From: Prevotella sp. UBA6994
Lineage (GTDB): Bacteria; Bacteroidota; Bacteroidia; Bacteroidales; Bacteroidaceae
DNA length: 64,000 bases
Direction of reading: 5' to 3'
NCBI GenBank assembly: GCA_002449845.1
Contig: DJXW01000042.1
Coordinates: forward strand, 154,366-218,365
Both the position numbers and the translations under genes were made by a program. This document shows, in pieces, positions 27,870 through 35,575 of this stretch. The notes under the pieces were generated by a model. That model did not search any database. It was not told where the DNA came from and saw nothing but the letters and a program-made list of their open reading frames with translations. Each line of letters opens with the position of its first letter. The stretch's first letter is position 1.

Positions 27870-28838
27870 ATGAAGCAAGTTAGAAAGTGCAAGTATTGTG
27901 GTAAGGAGTTCGTGGCAAGGAGCGGAATGCAGAAGTTTTGCTGCGAGGAGTGTCAGACGAAAGCAAAAGAGGCTCGTAAGAAACGGCAGCAGGATTTCAT
28001 GAATGCCGTAGAGCCTGTGATTGACCTGCAATGTCAGGAGTATCTGACGTTTGCCAAGGCTGCGATACTCATGGGGTGTTCTCGGCAGTACGTTTACAAG
28101 TTGGTGAACGAAGGGAAACTGGCCGCATCGAGAATCAGCAACAGGATGGTGTTTATACGGAAAGTTGATATAGAGAAGATGCTGGCAGTGAATCCGTATC
28201 ATCGGGTGTTGCCAACGAATAGGCCGAAGAAGTCCACACCCCAAACGACAAAGAAAACTAAGGCAAATGACATGACTGCTCAGAACAATGCCCAAGAATC
28301 AGAAGTGCTTGATTACATTTCCGGCGAGGAAGTCATGAACATCTATAAGGTCAAGAAATCATGGCTCTATACCTCGGCGAAGCGGAACCAAGTACCAGTG
28401 TGCCGGATTGCTGGGATGAACTACTATAGTCGTAAGCACATGGATGCATTGTTTGGCAAGTCGGCTGATGTGGAGACCGTCAGTGAGTGGTTAACGATGA
28501 AGGAGGCTCAGGAACTGTTTAGAATGAGTGCAGCCTCAGTCCGTTCCAATGCTTACCGCCATCATATTCCGACAAAGCGTGAGTATGGCCAGACCTACTA
28601 CTCCAAAGACCACTTTGAGAAACTAAGACGCACAGACCTCATGAAGGATGACAGCTACTACACGGCGAGAGAAGCGGCTGAGAAATACGGGATGAGTACT
28701 GCCAATGTCGGCATTATTGCTAAGAAGAGTAATATCGTCACTGTCAAGGTGGGCGTGAAGAACCTGATACCAAAAGTGGACTTCGACAAGGTAATGGCTG
28801 AAAGACTGGCCCAATTTGGTAGCTACTCCCTTGTATGA
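27870..28838 (+). CDS. zinc-ribbon protein with four helix-turn-helix (excisionase-type) repeats
   Basis: The 322-residue protein starts with a zinc-ribbon (CKYCGKEF then CCEEC, residues 8-31). Four HTH_17-like units follow, each of the form xTxxEAAxxxxxSxxxVxxLxxxxxIPxxxxxGxxYYxKxxxxxL: about residues 58-108, 148-195, 208-252 and 264-310. Such MerR/Xis-like folds bind DNA and often act as directionality factors for nearby integrases. Gene order (this gene, then integrase) fits regulation of integration or excision. The number of HTH units in one chain is unusual. Lysine/threonine-rich linker residues 118-140 separate unit one from the rest. Confidence 0.75.
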   Translation: MKQVRKCKYCGKEFVARSGMQKFCCEECQTKAKEARKKRQQDFMNAVEPVIDLQCQEYLTFAKAAILMGCSRQYVYKLVNEGKLAASRISNRMVFIRKVDIEKMLAVNPYHRVLPTNRPKKSTPQTTKKTKANDMTAQNNAQESEVLDYISGEEVMNIYKVKKSWLYTSAKRNQVPVCRIAGMNYYSRKHMDALFGKSADVETVSEWLTMKEAQELFRMSAASVRSNAYRHHIPTKREYGQTYYSKDHFEKLRRTDLMKDDSYYTAREAAEKYGMSTANVGIIAKKSNIVTVKVGVKNLIPKVDFDKVMAERLAQFGSYSLV

Positions 28839-28922
28839 ATAACTAAGTAAATCCACCGATTATAAACAATCAGAATGGGCATTATCATGGTCAGCACCTC
28901 ACCAACTAACATTATCTGTCAA

Positions 28923-28968
28923 TTATTGACGTATTATGCGAAATAATGTTGATAATCGGGGAATAATG
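28923..28968 (+). repeat. 46-bp regulatory repeat, copy A (upstream of integrase)
   Basis: This segment matches 31313-31358 at 35 of 46 positions by hand count, including blocks TGACG, ATAAT and TTGATAA. It covers the -33 region of the integrase promoter. Confidence 0.75.
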
Positions 28969-28979
28969 AGGTAATTTTG
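28948..28979 (+). promoter_or_regulatory. integrase promoter
   Basis: GTTG at 28948-28951 and TAATTTTG at 28972-28979 with a 20-base spacer. The upstream box lies inside repeat copy A, so a protein binding the repeat would probably control this promoter. Confidence 0.65.
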
Positions 28980-29032
28980 ACCCCGTGAAGAAACGCTTCA
29001 CCAAGAATATTCATTAAAATATAATAAGGTAT

Positions 29033-30193
29033 ATGAGTAACATTTGTAAGACCGTGACCCTCCGAACACGGAAAATCAAAAACGGAGAACAATTGTCCTT
29101 TTACTTGGACTATTACCCTGGCTACAGGGACGAGAGCACAATGAAAGTTATGCGCCACGAGAGTCTCGGCATCTATATCTATGCCAAGCCGAAGTCGCAG
29201 CGCGAGAAGGACTACAACGACCGTATGCGCGAAAAGGCCGAAGCCCTGCGCTGCCGTCGTTTCGAGAGCATCGTCAACGAACGATACGACTTCTTCGACA
29301 AGGAGAAGATGAAGGGCAGTTTTCTCGACTACTTCAAGGACAAGGCGTACAAGAAGAACACGAAGTGGGAAAACGTCTACCTGCACTTCAAGCAGTTCTG
29401 CAACGGCAAATGCCGCTTTGATGAGATTAACGTTGACCTGTGCAACAAGTTCAAGGACTACCTGATGACCGCCCACCAACTCAAACACACGGAGTACACC
29501 TTACATATAAATAGTATAGCGGGCTACTGGTCAACCTTCCGTGCCGTGCTTCACACTGCCTACCGAGAGCACAAGATAGCCGAGAATCCCAACGGATTCT
29601 TGGAGCGCATCGACACCATCCCCACGGAAAAGGAGCATCTTTCTCGTCAGGAACTTGTGAACCTTGCCAATACCCCCTGTTCCTCTGATGTGCTGAAGAA
29701 GGCCTTCCTCTTTTCTTGTCTGACAGGTCTGCGCAAGAGCGACATCAAGCAGCTGACCTGGGATAAGATCCAGCCCTACGGTGATGGTGGCATGTACGTC
29801 ACACTACGTATGCAGAAGACGAAGGAACTGGTGAACAACCCCATCAGCAACGAGGCTCTGGAACTGATTGGCTTTAATGACGGCGATGAAAACCGTAAAC
29901 CGACAGACAAGGTCTTTGTCGGCTTCAACGACAGCCTCACCCAGGCCCCGCTGAAGAACTGGCTGAAGGAGGCTGGCATCACCAAACATATAACCTATCA
30001 TTGCAGCCGCCATACTCTCGGTTCGCTACAGGTTGAGGCTGGCACCAGCGTTTATACCGTCCAGCATATCCTTGGTCATAAGAATGTTTCTACTACTCAA
30101 ATCTATGCCGCGATGGCCGACGAGTCGAAGCGCGAATCAGTTGACAAAATTACACTGAAATCCGCGAAAATTGCCCAAATGAAGGCCGTATGA
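29033..30193 (+). CDS. tyrosine site-specific recombinase (integrase)
   Basis: This 386-residue protein has the Bacteroidales integrase layout: an N-terminal arm-binding region, a SAM-like core-binding domain at about residues 95-190, and a catalytic domain with Arg in TGLRKSDI (about R234), HxxR in YHCSRHTLG (about residues 321-324), and HILGHKNVSTTQIYAAM with the nucleophilic Tyr (about residue 358). It would insert and excise the element by strand exchange at an att core. It sits second from the left end, and its promoter overlaps a repeat shared with the excisionase promoter. Confidence 0.93.
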   Translation: MSNICKTVTLRTRKIKNGEQLSFYLDYYPGYRDESTMKVMRHESLGIYIYAKPKSQREKDYNDRMREKAEALRCRRFESIVNERYDFFDKEKMKGSFLDYFKDKAYKKNTKWENVYLHFKQFCNGKCRFDEINVDLCNKFKDYLMTAHQLKHTEYTLHINSIAGYWSTFRAVLHTAYREHKIAENPNGFLERIDTIPTEKEHLSRQELVNLANTPCSSDVLKKAFLFSCLTGLRKSDIKQLTWDKIQPYGDGGMYVTLRMQKTKELVNNPISNEALELIGFNDGDENRKPTDKVFVGFNDSLTQAPLKNWLKEAGITKHITYHCSRHTLGSLQVEAGTSVYTVQHILGHKNVSTTQIYAAMADESKRESVDKITLKSAKIAQMKAV

Positions 30194-30304
30194 GTCGTAA
30201 AAGTGTTAAAATATGACTTTTTATTTTTTTACAGCAAGAATATTTTGGAAAAAATGTACTTTTGCGGCGATAAAAACATGTGTAACAATTAAAAATTATA
30301 AGAA

Positions 30305-31090
30305 ATGAATAGAAAATTAAAAAAACTGGAGATTAGTGACATAGCCATATTCGTGGCTATTAGTGTGTTGGTTCTTATTGTGTCGTATATGTTGGCAGCC
30401 CAACTATACGACAAGAGCCATCTCATTCCTTATTGTGTTCTTGTTGTGCTGTTCTTTCTTTTGCTGGAATCCGGTGTCGCATGCTGTTACTCCTTTTTGG
30501 ACAAGTTGAGCAGTCTGGCCGTCAGGAAATCCAAGAAGGATGCTGCACCTGCGCCAAGTCCGCTCACCGTGAAAACGACACAAGAGGAGCTGGAAAGACA
30601 GAAGGAAATCTACAGGAAGAGCGAAGCGGAGAGCATCGCAGAGACTGAGGAGTTCAAGCTCAGGAGAAAGAAAGCAATACAGGACTATGTCAGCTGGGCT
30701 GTGGCTCCCATTCTGGAACAGGAGGACATGCAGGTGTTCTGGATTGAATACGAGGGATGGATAGACAGTGCTTCCTACAAACCTATTGGACGTAGCTGGA
30801 AGTGGAAGAAAGACGTAAATGTCAAGTATCTCGACATGTGTCACCTGACATGGAACATCGCCACACGTATGGGTATGAAGAACGGCTATGGAACCAATGC
30901 CTGCGCCAGCTTCATCAAGAAAATGTTCCCAGACCTGTGCGCCAACGTGAAGGACACGACACTTTCCCAAAATCTGAAAGCTGACGGGAAAAAGGGCTAT
31001 GTAAAGATAGACGAGCCAGAAGAATCAGATCCAATAGCCTTCCACTATCCTGATTCAGATTCCACAGACACGGAGCATAAAGGAGAATAG
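30305..31090 (+). CDS. membrane-anchored protein of unknown function
   Basis: The 261 residues comprise two N-terminal membrane helices (about 13-33 and 40-62) and a cytoplasmic helical linker (TTQEELERQKEIYRKSEAES). A soluble domain with tryptophan-rich stretches (QVFWIEYEGWI, RSWKWKKDV) and an acidic tail follow. I do not recognise the family. It lies between the integrase and a strong terminator, with a TACTTTTG core at 30257-30264 as probable promoter. It is likely element-specific and may act in mobilisation, entry exclusion or host interaction; nothing visible decides. Confidence 0.7.
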   Translation: MNRKLKKLEISDIAIFVAISVLVLIVSYMLAAQLYDKSHLIPYCVLVVLFFLLLESGVACCYSFLDKLSSLAVRKSKKDAAPAPSPLTVKTTQEELERQKEIYRKSEAESIAETEEFKLRRKKAIQDYVSWAVAPILEQEDMQVFWIEYEGWIDSASYKPIGRSWKWKKDVNVKYLDMCHLTWNIATRMGMKNGYGTNACASFIKKMFPDLCANVKDTTLSQNLKADGKKGYVKIDEPEESDPIAFHYPDSDSTDTEHKGE

Positions 31091-31120
31091 GCCTATCCGG
31101 AATTGTAGCTCTTAGCGACG

Positions 31121-31163
31121 AAGCCGCCGTACCGACCAGATAATGGTTAGTACGGCGGCTTTG
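31121..31163 (+). terminator. strong Rho-independent terminator
   Basis: AAGCCGCCGTAC (31121-31132) pairs perfectly with GTACGGCGGCTT (31150-31161). An inner ACC/GGT pair and a T-containing tail follow. It separates the integrase region from the mobilisation operon. Confidence 0.9.
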
Positions 31164-31312
31164 TCTTTCCATATGCCTGCTGACTCACAATAACCGTCAC
31201 CAACTATCCAAGTCCGCCATGACACCATGTACGACACCTCCCTTTCCCTTTGGCAACCATTACCTGTGAAGCGAAACCATCCATAACCACAAGCAATTCC
31301 ATTATACCATGA

Positions 31313-31358
31313 TTACTGACGCATTACGCCTGATAATATTGATAAGCGGATGATAATG
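31313..31358 (+). repeat. 46-bp regulatory repeat, copy B (upstream of excisionase-like gene)
   Basis: This is the second copy of the integrase-promoter element. A promoter is placed identically: ATTG at 31338-31341, 20 bases, TTTCTTTG at 31362-31369. Confidence 0.75.
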
Positions 31359-31401
31359 TCGTTTCTTTGCAGCCGAGACACAAAAGTCTCAGCGTGTAAA
31401 T

Positions 31402-31779
31402 ATGCTTAATGATAAATTATCATTCGACGACCTTCCACAGGTCGTTGCCGAGCTTCGGGATGAAGTCATCGGCATGAAGGTACTGCTGTCTGACCTTCAG
31501 AAAGGACAAACACAGCAAAAGATACAGCGCGTGCGTCGCACGATGAATGTTGAAGAGGCGGCTGACTATCTCCGTATGCCCTTGAACACCCTCTACATGA
31601 AGTTGCAGAAAGGTGAAGTGCCAGGATCGAAGCCTGGCAAGCGTTGGGTCTTGTTCAATGACGAACTCGACAAGTGGCTGGAGGTGAAACGCAAGAATGC
31701 TGTACCCCTTACCACAGAGGAAGAGAATGATGCCATCCTTTCGTCCCATCGTCGTAAACCCAACAAGCGTGACTGGTAA
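31402..31779 (+). CDS. excisionase-like HTH_17 DNA-binding protein
   Basis: The 125-residue protein has an N-terminal coiled-coil (residues 10-40). A single HTH_17 domain follows at about residues 48-95 (MNVEEAADYLRMPLNTLYMK, then VPGSKPGKRWVLFNDELDKW) with a basic tail. This is the standard Bacteroidales Xis/regulator form. Its promoter carries the same 46-bp element as the integrase promoter, so it is a candidate for the protein that binds both. The 9-bp repeat array starts about 120 bases after its stop. Confidence 0.82.
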   Translation: MLNDKLSFDDLPQVVAELRDEVIGMKVLLSDLQKGQTQQKIQRVRRTMNVEEAADYLRMPLNTLYMKLQKGEVPGSKPGKRWVLFNDELDKWLEVKRKNAVPLTTEEENDAILSSHRRKPNKRDW

Positions 31780-32105
31780 CATGTCTGACATGACTGAGTA
31801 TATAATGTATAGTGTGTATCAGTTGTATGCACTGAAGACACTGGCTACAATGTCCACAACGTATCTGGTTGCAGCATTGGCTACAGTGTATATGTATACA
31901 ATGTTTACTCTGGCTACAGTATATACAACGATTACAATGTCTGCAATGTGTATGTTGTCTGCAATGAAAACAATATATACAGAGTATTCAACGAATACAG
32001 TATATACAAGAAATACATTGTCAATAGCGTACAAACTGTATTCAGGATATACAGAGTTTACAAGGTCTATAAGGTAATAAATAACATATTAAATTTGATT
32101 TAGCT
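31780..32105. other. non-coding region holding the phased repeat array
   Basis: No real gene is seen. Open frames here on both strands result from the 9-base periodicity, a multiple of three, which spares stop codons. The region separates the excisionase-like gene from parA. Confidence 0.7.
31897..32071 (+). repeat. array of degenerate 9-bp iterons, consensus TACAATGTA
   Basis: Fourteen consecutive 9-base units keep exact phase from 31897 to 32022. Examples are TACAATGTT, TACAGTATA, TACAACGAT, TACAATGTC, TGCAATGTG, TGCAATGAA, TACAGAGTA and TACATTGTC. After a phase break, four more follow at 32041, 32050, 32059 and 32068. Looser TACA copies occur from 31846. The consensus is itself a palindrome, TACA-N-TGTA. 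The array ends 35 bases before parA, the expected position for a centromere (parS)-like site bound by the RHH protein encoded two genes on. Replication or transfer origin is the alternative. Confidence 0.75.
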
Positions 32106-32753
32106 ATGAATAAGATTATTTTATTTACGAACATTAAGGGAGGCGTAGGAAAGACCTCCTGTTGTGCGCTCTTTGCGCAGTATCTGTGTGAGAATGGTTA
32201 TCCCGTGAAGGTCCTGGATGCAGACATTCAAGCCTCCTTGTCCCGTCACAGGGAGAGGGAGCTGGCTGCCAACCCGGATGCGGCTATTCCTTGGGAAGTG
32301 AGTACTGTTGATACGACAGACCGCCAGAGCCTGCAGTCCTCCATCAAGGAGGCGATGCAGTTTGACGGTGTTGTCCTCTTCGACATGCCGGGAACCCTCA
32401 ATGCCGCCAACCTCGACCTGCTGTACAAGGCAGCGGACCTCGCCGTAGTGCCTATCTCCTACGACTTCGACACCATCGATGCCACGGGTATCTTCATCAA
32501 AGTCATCAAGGGGGTCAAGAATATCAGGCTCGTGTTCCTGCCCAACCGGATCAACTCTACCGAGAACCGTGCCGACGAGATGAAGCAGCGTGAAGAGACG
32601 GTAAAAATTCTTGGTAGAATCGGAAGGGTAACGCCGAGGATCAAGCAGAGTGTAGTCATCAAGCGTTACTCAACCATTTCCGCACTTGACAAGTACCAGA
32701 AGGCTGCCGTCGAACATGCCTTTGACGCTATTGTAGAACAAATAAAACAGTAA
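32106..32753 (+). CDS. parA: ParA-family ATPase
   Basis: This 215-residue protein has a deviant Walker A motif KGGVGKTS (residues 11-18), the D-A-D-IQAS switch segment near residue 40, and Walker B VVLFDMP near residue 95. There is no N-terminal HTH, as in small type Ib ParA proteins. It would hydrolyse ATP on DNA to position or stabilise the element; ParA-like proteins are also first in the transfer operons of Bacteroides conjugative elements. An RHH gene follows 6 bases later, and a 9-bp repeat array precedes it. Confidence 0.92.
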   Translation: MNKIILFTNIKGGVGKTSCCALFAQYLCENGYPVKVLDADIQASLSRHRERELAANPDAAIPWEVSTVDTTDRQSLQSSIKEAMQFDGVVLFDMPGTLNAANLDLLYKAADLAVVPISYDFDTIDATGIFIKVIKGVKNIRLVFLPNRINSTENRADEMKQREETVKILGRIGRVTPRIKQSVVIKRYSTISALDKYQKAAVEHAFDAIVEQIKQ

Positions 32754-32759
32754 ACGAGT

Positions 32760-33086
32760 ATGAGTGAGCAAGTGTTTCCCTTAGACGGTTTCAATACCCT
32801 TGAAAGTGATGTCAGAAGCATCACCCAGCAGACCAGACCAAAGGAGCAGAAGAAACCACAGGAAGAACAAAGGCCCGAAGAGACCAGTGTCATCAAGAGA
32901 GCCTGGCAGCACTTCACGGTCATCTTAGCCGTTGAGATTGTGGTCAAGATAAAGGCCATCGCCCGAATTGAGGGTTTCTCCATCCGCGACGTGGTGGAGA
33001 AGTTCCTCAGCGACGGAATTGCCCGTTATGAGCAGAAGCATGGCACAGTCACTAACCGCAAGAAGAGCATCGATGAAATTCTGTAA
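32760..33086 (+). CDS. ribbon-helix-helix DNA-binding protein (ParB/TraB-like partner of ParA)
   Basis: This 108-residue protein has a disordered, charged N-terminal half (TQQTRPKEQKKPQEEQRPEE). A C-terminal RHH-like domain follows at about residues 55-95: strand HFTVILAVEIVVKIKAIA, then helix FSIRDVVEKFLSDGIARYEQ. An unstructured N terminus plus RHH fold is the design of ParG/omega-type centromere-binding proteins; DUF3408/TraB proteins of Bacteroides elements look similar. Directly after parA, it is the natural candidate to bind the upstream 9-bp array. Confidence 0.7.
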   Translation: MSEQVFPLDGFNTLESDVRSITQQTRPKEQKKPQEEQRPEETSVIKRAWQHFTVILAVEIVVKIKAIARIEGFSIRDVVEKFLSDGIARYEQKHGTVTNRKKSIDEIL

Positions 33087-33305
33087 TGACGAGCTACAAT
33101 GTACGACATTGCCGATGCTCGGGAAATCTCTCCGGGTATCAGAAACGTCAGTCAGAATCGAAACATGCGTGCAGATATGCCAGTTGGAGTTTCGTGCTAC
33201 CAAAATCGCTATGGCTCTTTTGGCAGACGAACCGAACTGGCAATGCTCGCAGGCTCTCATTGAGGGAGGCGTTCGCAGGCTCACACCTTTAATAATTGTA
33301 TACTT
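33087..33305. other. candidate origin of transfer (oriT)
   Basis: This is a 219-base gap before the mobilisation genes. It holds a nested imperfect inverted repeat: TGCCAGTT (33178-33185) with AACTGGCA (33235-33242), TTCGT (33191-33195) with ACGAA (33227-33231), CCAAAA (33200-33205) with TTTTGG (33218-33223). A direct repeat TCGCAGGCTC at 33247-33256 and 33273-33282 follows. Inverted repeats next to direct repeats just upstream of MobC/relaxase genes are typical of oriT. The nick site cannot be named. Short open frames through it show no convincing protein. Confidence 0.55.
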
Positions 33306-34031
33306 ATGACAGTAGACAGAAACGTAACAATGATATTCCAAGGCTCGCAGCTCATAGAGAAAACGAGACCTGAGAAGGGCTTCTTCATCAAGTCGAAGAA
33401 GCGGTACCTGTCGCCCAAGGACGGCAGGGAACACAGCAAGTTCTCATGGGAACCCGTAACGGTCGGTGACCTGTGGGTGGATGAGACTGACAGGAAATGC
33501 CAGATGCACTTTGTCGTCTATCGGAATAGCGGCAGCATCGAACAGGTTGACCAGCCTATGAGCCGACAGAGTTACACGTTGTTTGGCAGTTACAAGCTGG
33601 ATGCCCATCGCGTGGACCTGATCGATAAGGTGCTGCGTAAGAATCGGACGGGACTGCGCATCCGCAAGTGGACTGCCACAGAGATGCTGCACCTGAAAGT
33701 GACGAAACGACTGATGGATGAACTTCTCGGGAATGCGGAAAAATGCGGACAGAATCTTTCGCAGTATTGTACGAAGCTCCTGAGCGGCAAGCATCCCCGT
33801 GCAGCGTTTACCGACGAAGAACTGGACCTGCTCAGGAACCTGAAGAAGTCACGTGGCGACGTGCTACTCCAGTTCAATGCAATGGTGGCAGAGTTTGCAC
33901 ATAAGTCCGACGAAGAACGTTTCAGGGCTGTCATCCACGGCAAGAGCTTTGACTGGTGGCGCGAGCACCTTATCACAGCCTTGGAGTTCTTCGACAGGAT
34001 GAGGGACAGGACGTTAAACATGGGAGGTTAG
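33306..34031 (+). CDS. MobC-like relaxosome accessory protein
   Basis: In this 241-residue protein, residues about 120-165 (TATEMLHLKVTKRLMDELLG, then GQNLSQYCTKLLSGK) form the RHH-like MobC region. A helical part (FTDEELDLLRNLKKSRGDVL) follows. MobC proteins bind oriT and help the relaxase open the strands. The N-terminal 110 residues are strand-rich and unrecognised, making it longer than common MobC proteins of about 130-150 residues. It lies four bases before the relaxase gene and just after the candidate oriT. Confidence 0.75.
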   Translation: MTVDRNVTMIFQGSQLIEKTRPEKGFFIKSKKRYLSPKDGREHSKFSWEPVTVGDLWVDETDRKCQMHFVVYRNSGSIEQVDQPMSRQSYTLFGSYKLDAHRVDLIDKVLRKNRTGLRIRKWTATEMLHLKVTKRLMDELLGNAEKCGQNLSQYCTKLLSGKHPRAAFTDEELDLLRNLKKSRGDVLLQFNAMVAEFAHKSDEERFRAVIHGKSFDWWREHLITALEFFDRMRDRTLNMGG

Positions 34032-34034
34032 CGT

Positions 34035-35567
34035 ATGGTCATCAAGATGGACACGATAGACGGGGCGCATGCCGCCAACGCCATCAACTATGTGCTCGAC
34101 AAGGAGAAGGCAAGGAAGGAGGACAAGCCGGTCTTCCTCGCCGCCAACAACATCGAATTGAATCCGCTGACGGGCAAACCCTACTCGCCCGTAGAGGTGC
34201 TGATGGACATGCAGCTGCTGCAGGCGGCATCCAGGCACAAGGCAGAAAAGCCGTTCTGGCGTATCGAACTGTGTCCTCCGCCGGAGGTCTGTCAGGACTG
34301 GACGATGGCGCAGTGGGACAGATTCTGCAAGGACTGCGTTCAGGTGCTGGACACTACCCACTTCAAATGGGAGCCGGTGAAAGGCAAAGACGGCAGGCCA
34401 GTCATCGACAAGAGGACGGGTCAGCCCAAGTTGAAGGTGAGCGGCAGGCATACAGAGCTGGCCAAAAGTCAGTATGTAGCCACTGTACACTTTGACACGG
34501 GCAAGCCGCATGTACACATTGTGGCCAACCGCCTGACGATGGACGGTGAGATGCAGGACACGCACAAATGCAAGGAGCGGGCGAAGATGGCGGCAGACAT
34601 CATTGCGGAGAAATATGGCTGGACGAAGGCCGAGGAGAGGGAAAACAAGCGGATGGAGCGGATTCACTCGGCTGCGATGAACGTGCTGAAGGGAATGAAC
34701 GCTTGGGACATCGAGACGTACTTTGCCGGGATGCGCAGGAACGGGTTCGAGGTGGAGCCGACATACGACTCGAAAGGCGTTTGCCGGGGGTACTCCGTCG
34801 GCGAGAGGCTGTACGACCTCGACGGCAACTACTCCAGTACGGTGATGTACAAGGCTTCGGCCAGAGACTTTGGGCATGGACGAGATCTGACGGTTTCTAA
34901 GTTGTATGGCACTTGGCAGAAGCTGCATCCTGAGAAGGAAGAGACGCGGACGGAGAGCTATCATTGGCAGAAGAATCGGCAGGACGAAGTGATTCCGCAA
35001 AAGCCGGCGAGGTCTTCGCAGTCGGATGATGACGATGAATATCTGCGACTATTGAGGATTAAGGAGGCGGTAGAGAGGAAGAACGCTGAGAAACCAGTGG
35101 TTCCGACACCCGTGAAGCAGACGGAGCCTGCTCCCCGTAAGTCCACGGAGGCTGAGAGTGACCGTCGGACAGCCATCTGGCTTGCGCTGAATGCCATCAA
35201 ACGCTTAGTGAAGAGTCCGTTCAGGACAGAGTTTAGCCCGTTAGATAGGGAGGACATCCTGCCAGAAGGCATCGTAGCTAAGGCCATCGACATGGGAGAG
35301 CGCGAAGGTTCTTCGTTCAGCGAAGAAAACCTGAAGAGTGCCGCAATGGAACTGCTTGATCAGTTTGAATGTAGTGCCGAGCGTGCGGGTGATGCAGCCG
35401 AAGTTATGCTTGACGTCGTTGCTACCCTTGCCCTGCCGGAAACGCAGCCGTCCCTTGGAGGCGGTCAGAGCAATAACGACCTACCTAAAAAGAAGGACGA
35501 GGAATGGTATTGGTGGAAGAAGAACGGATTCATCAGACAACAGAATAATAGAGGACGAAAGAGATAG
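34035..35567 (+). CDS. MOBP-type relaxase/mobilisation nuclease
   Basis: This 510-residue protein has an N-terminal relaxase domain (DGAHAANAINYVLDKEKA near residue 8; the metal-binding histidines in GKPHVHIVANRL, about H159 and H161). A low-complexity middle and a C-terminal part of unknown function follow. It would nick one strand at oriT, stay attached to the 5' end and lead the strand into the recipient through a helper's transfer channel. The stop overlaps a possible GTG of the next gene, which more likely starts at ATG 35576. Confidence 0.9.
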   Translation: MVIKMDTIDGAHAANAINYVLDKEKARKEDKPVFLAANNIELNPLTGKPYSPVEVLMDMQLLQAASRHKAEKPFWRIELCPPPEVCQDWTMAQWDRFCKDCVQVLDTTHFKWEPVKGKDGRPVIDKRTGQPKLKVSGRHTELAKSQYVATVHFDTGKPHVHIVANRLTMDGEMQDTHKCKERAKMAADIIAEKYGWTKAEERENKRMERIHSAAMNVLKGMNAWDIETYFAGMRRNGFEVEPTYDSKGVCRGYSVGERLYDLDGNYSSTVMYKASARDFGHGRDLTVSKLYGTWQKLHPEKEETRTESYHWQKNRQDEVIPQKPARSSQSDDDDEYLRLLRIKEAVERKNAEKPVVPTPVKQTEPAPRKSTEAESDRRTAIWLALNAIKRLVKSPFRTEFSPLDREDILPEGIVAKAIDMGEREGSSFSEENLKSAAMELLDQFECSAERAGDAAEVMLDVVATLALPETQPSLGGGQSNNDLPKKKDEEWYWWKKNGFIRQQNNRGRKR

Positions 35568-35575
35568 TGTTTTTT

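Larger units (their letters stand above)
31091..31401. other. intergenic region with terminator and repeat copy B
   Basis: There is no gene. It contains the terminator at 31121-31163, then about 150 bases in which I see no structure, then repeat copy B with a promoter in front of the excisionase-like gene. Confidence 0.6.

Noticed and set aside
31697..32077. 126-residue plus-strand frame (and a minus-strand frame at 31819-32034) that look like Tyr/Thr-rich proteins
   Set aside because: They arise from the 9-base repeat phase, overlap the excisionase-like gene and show no domain or start signal.
32968..33309. 113-residue plus-strand frame overlapping the RHH gene and the gap after it
   Set aside because: It overlaps a better gene, the composition is atypical and the non-overlapping part coincides with inverted and direct repeats better explained as oriT.
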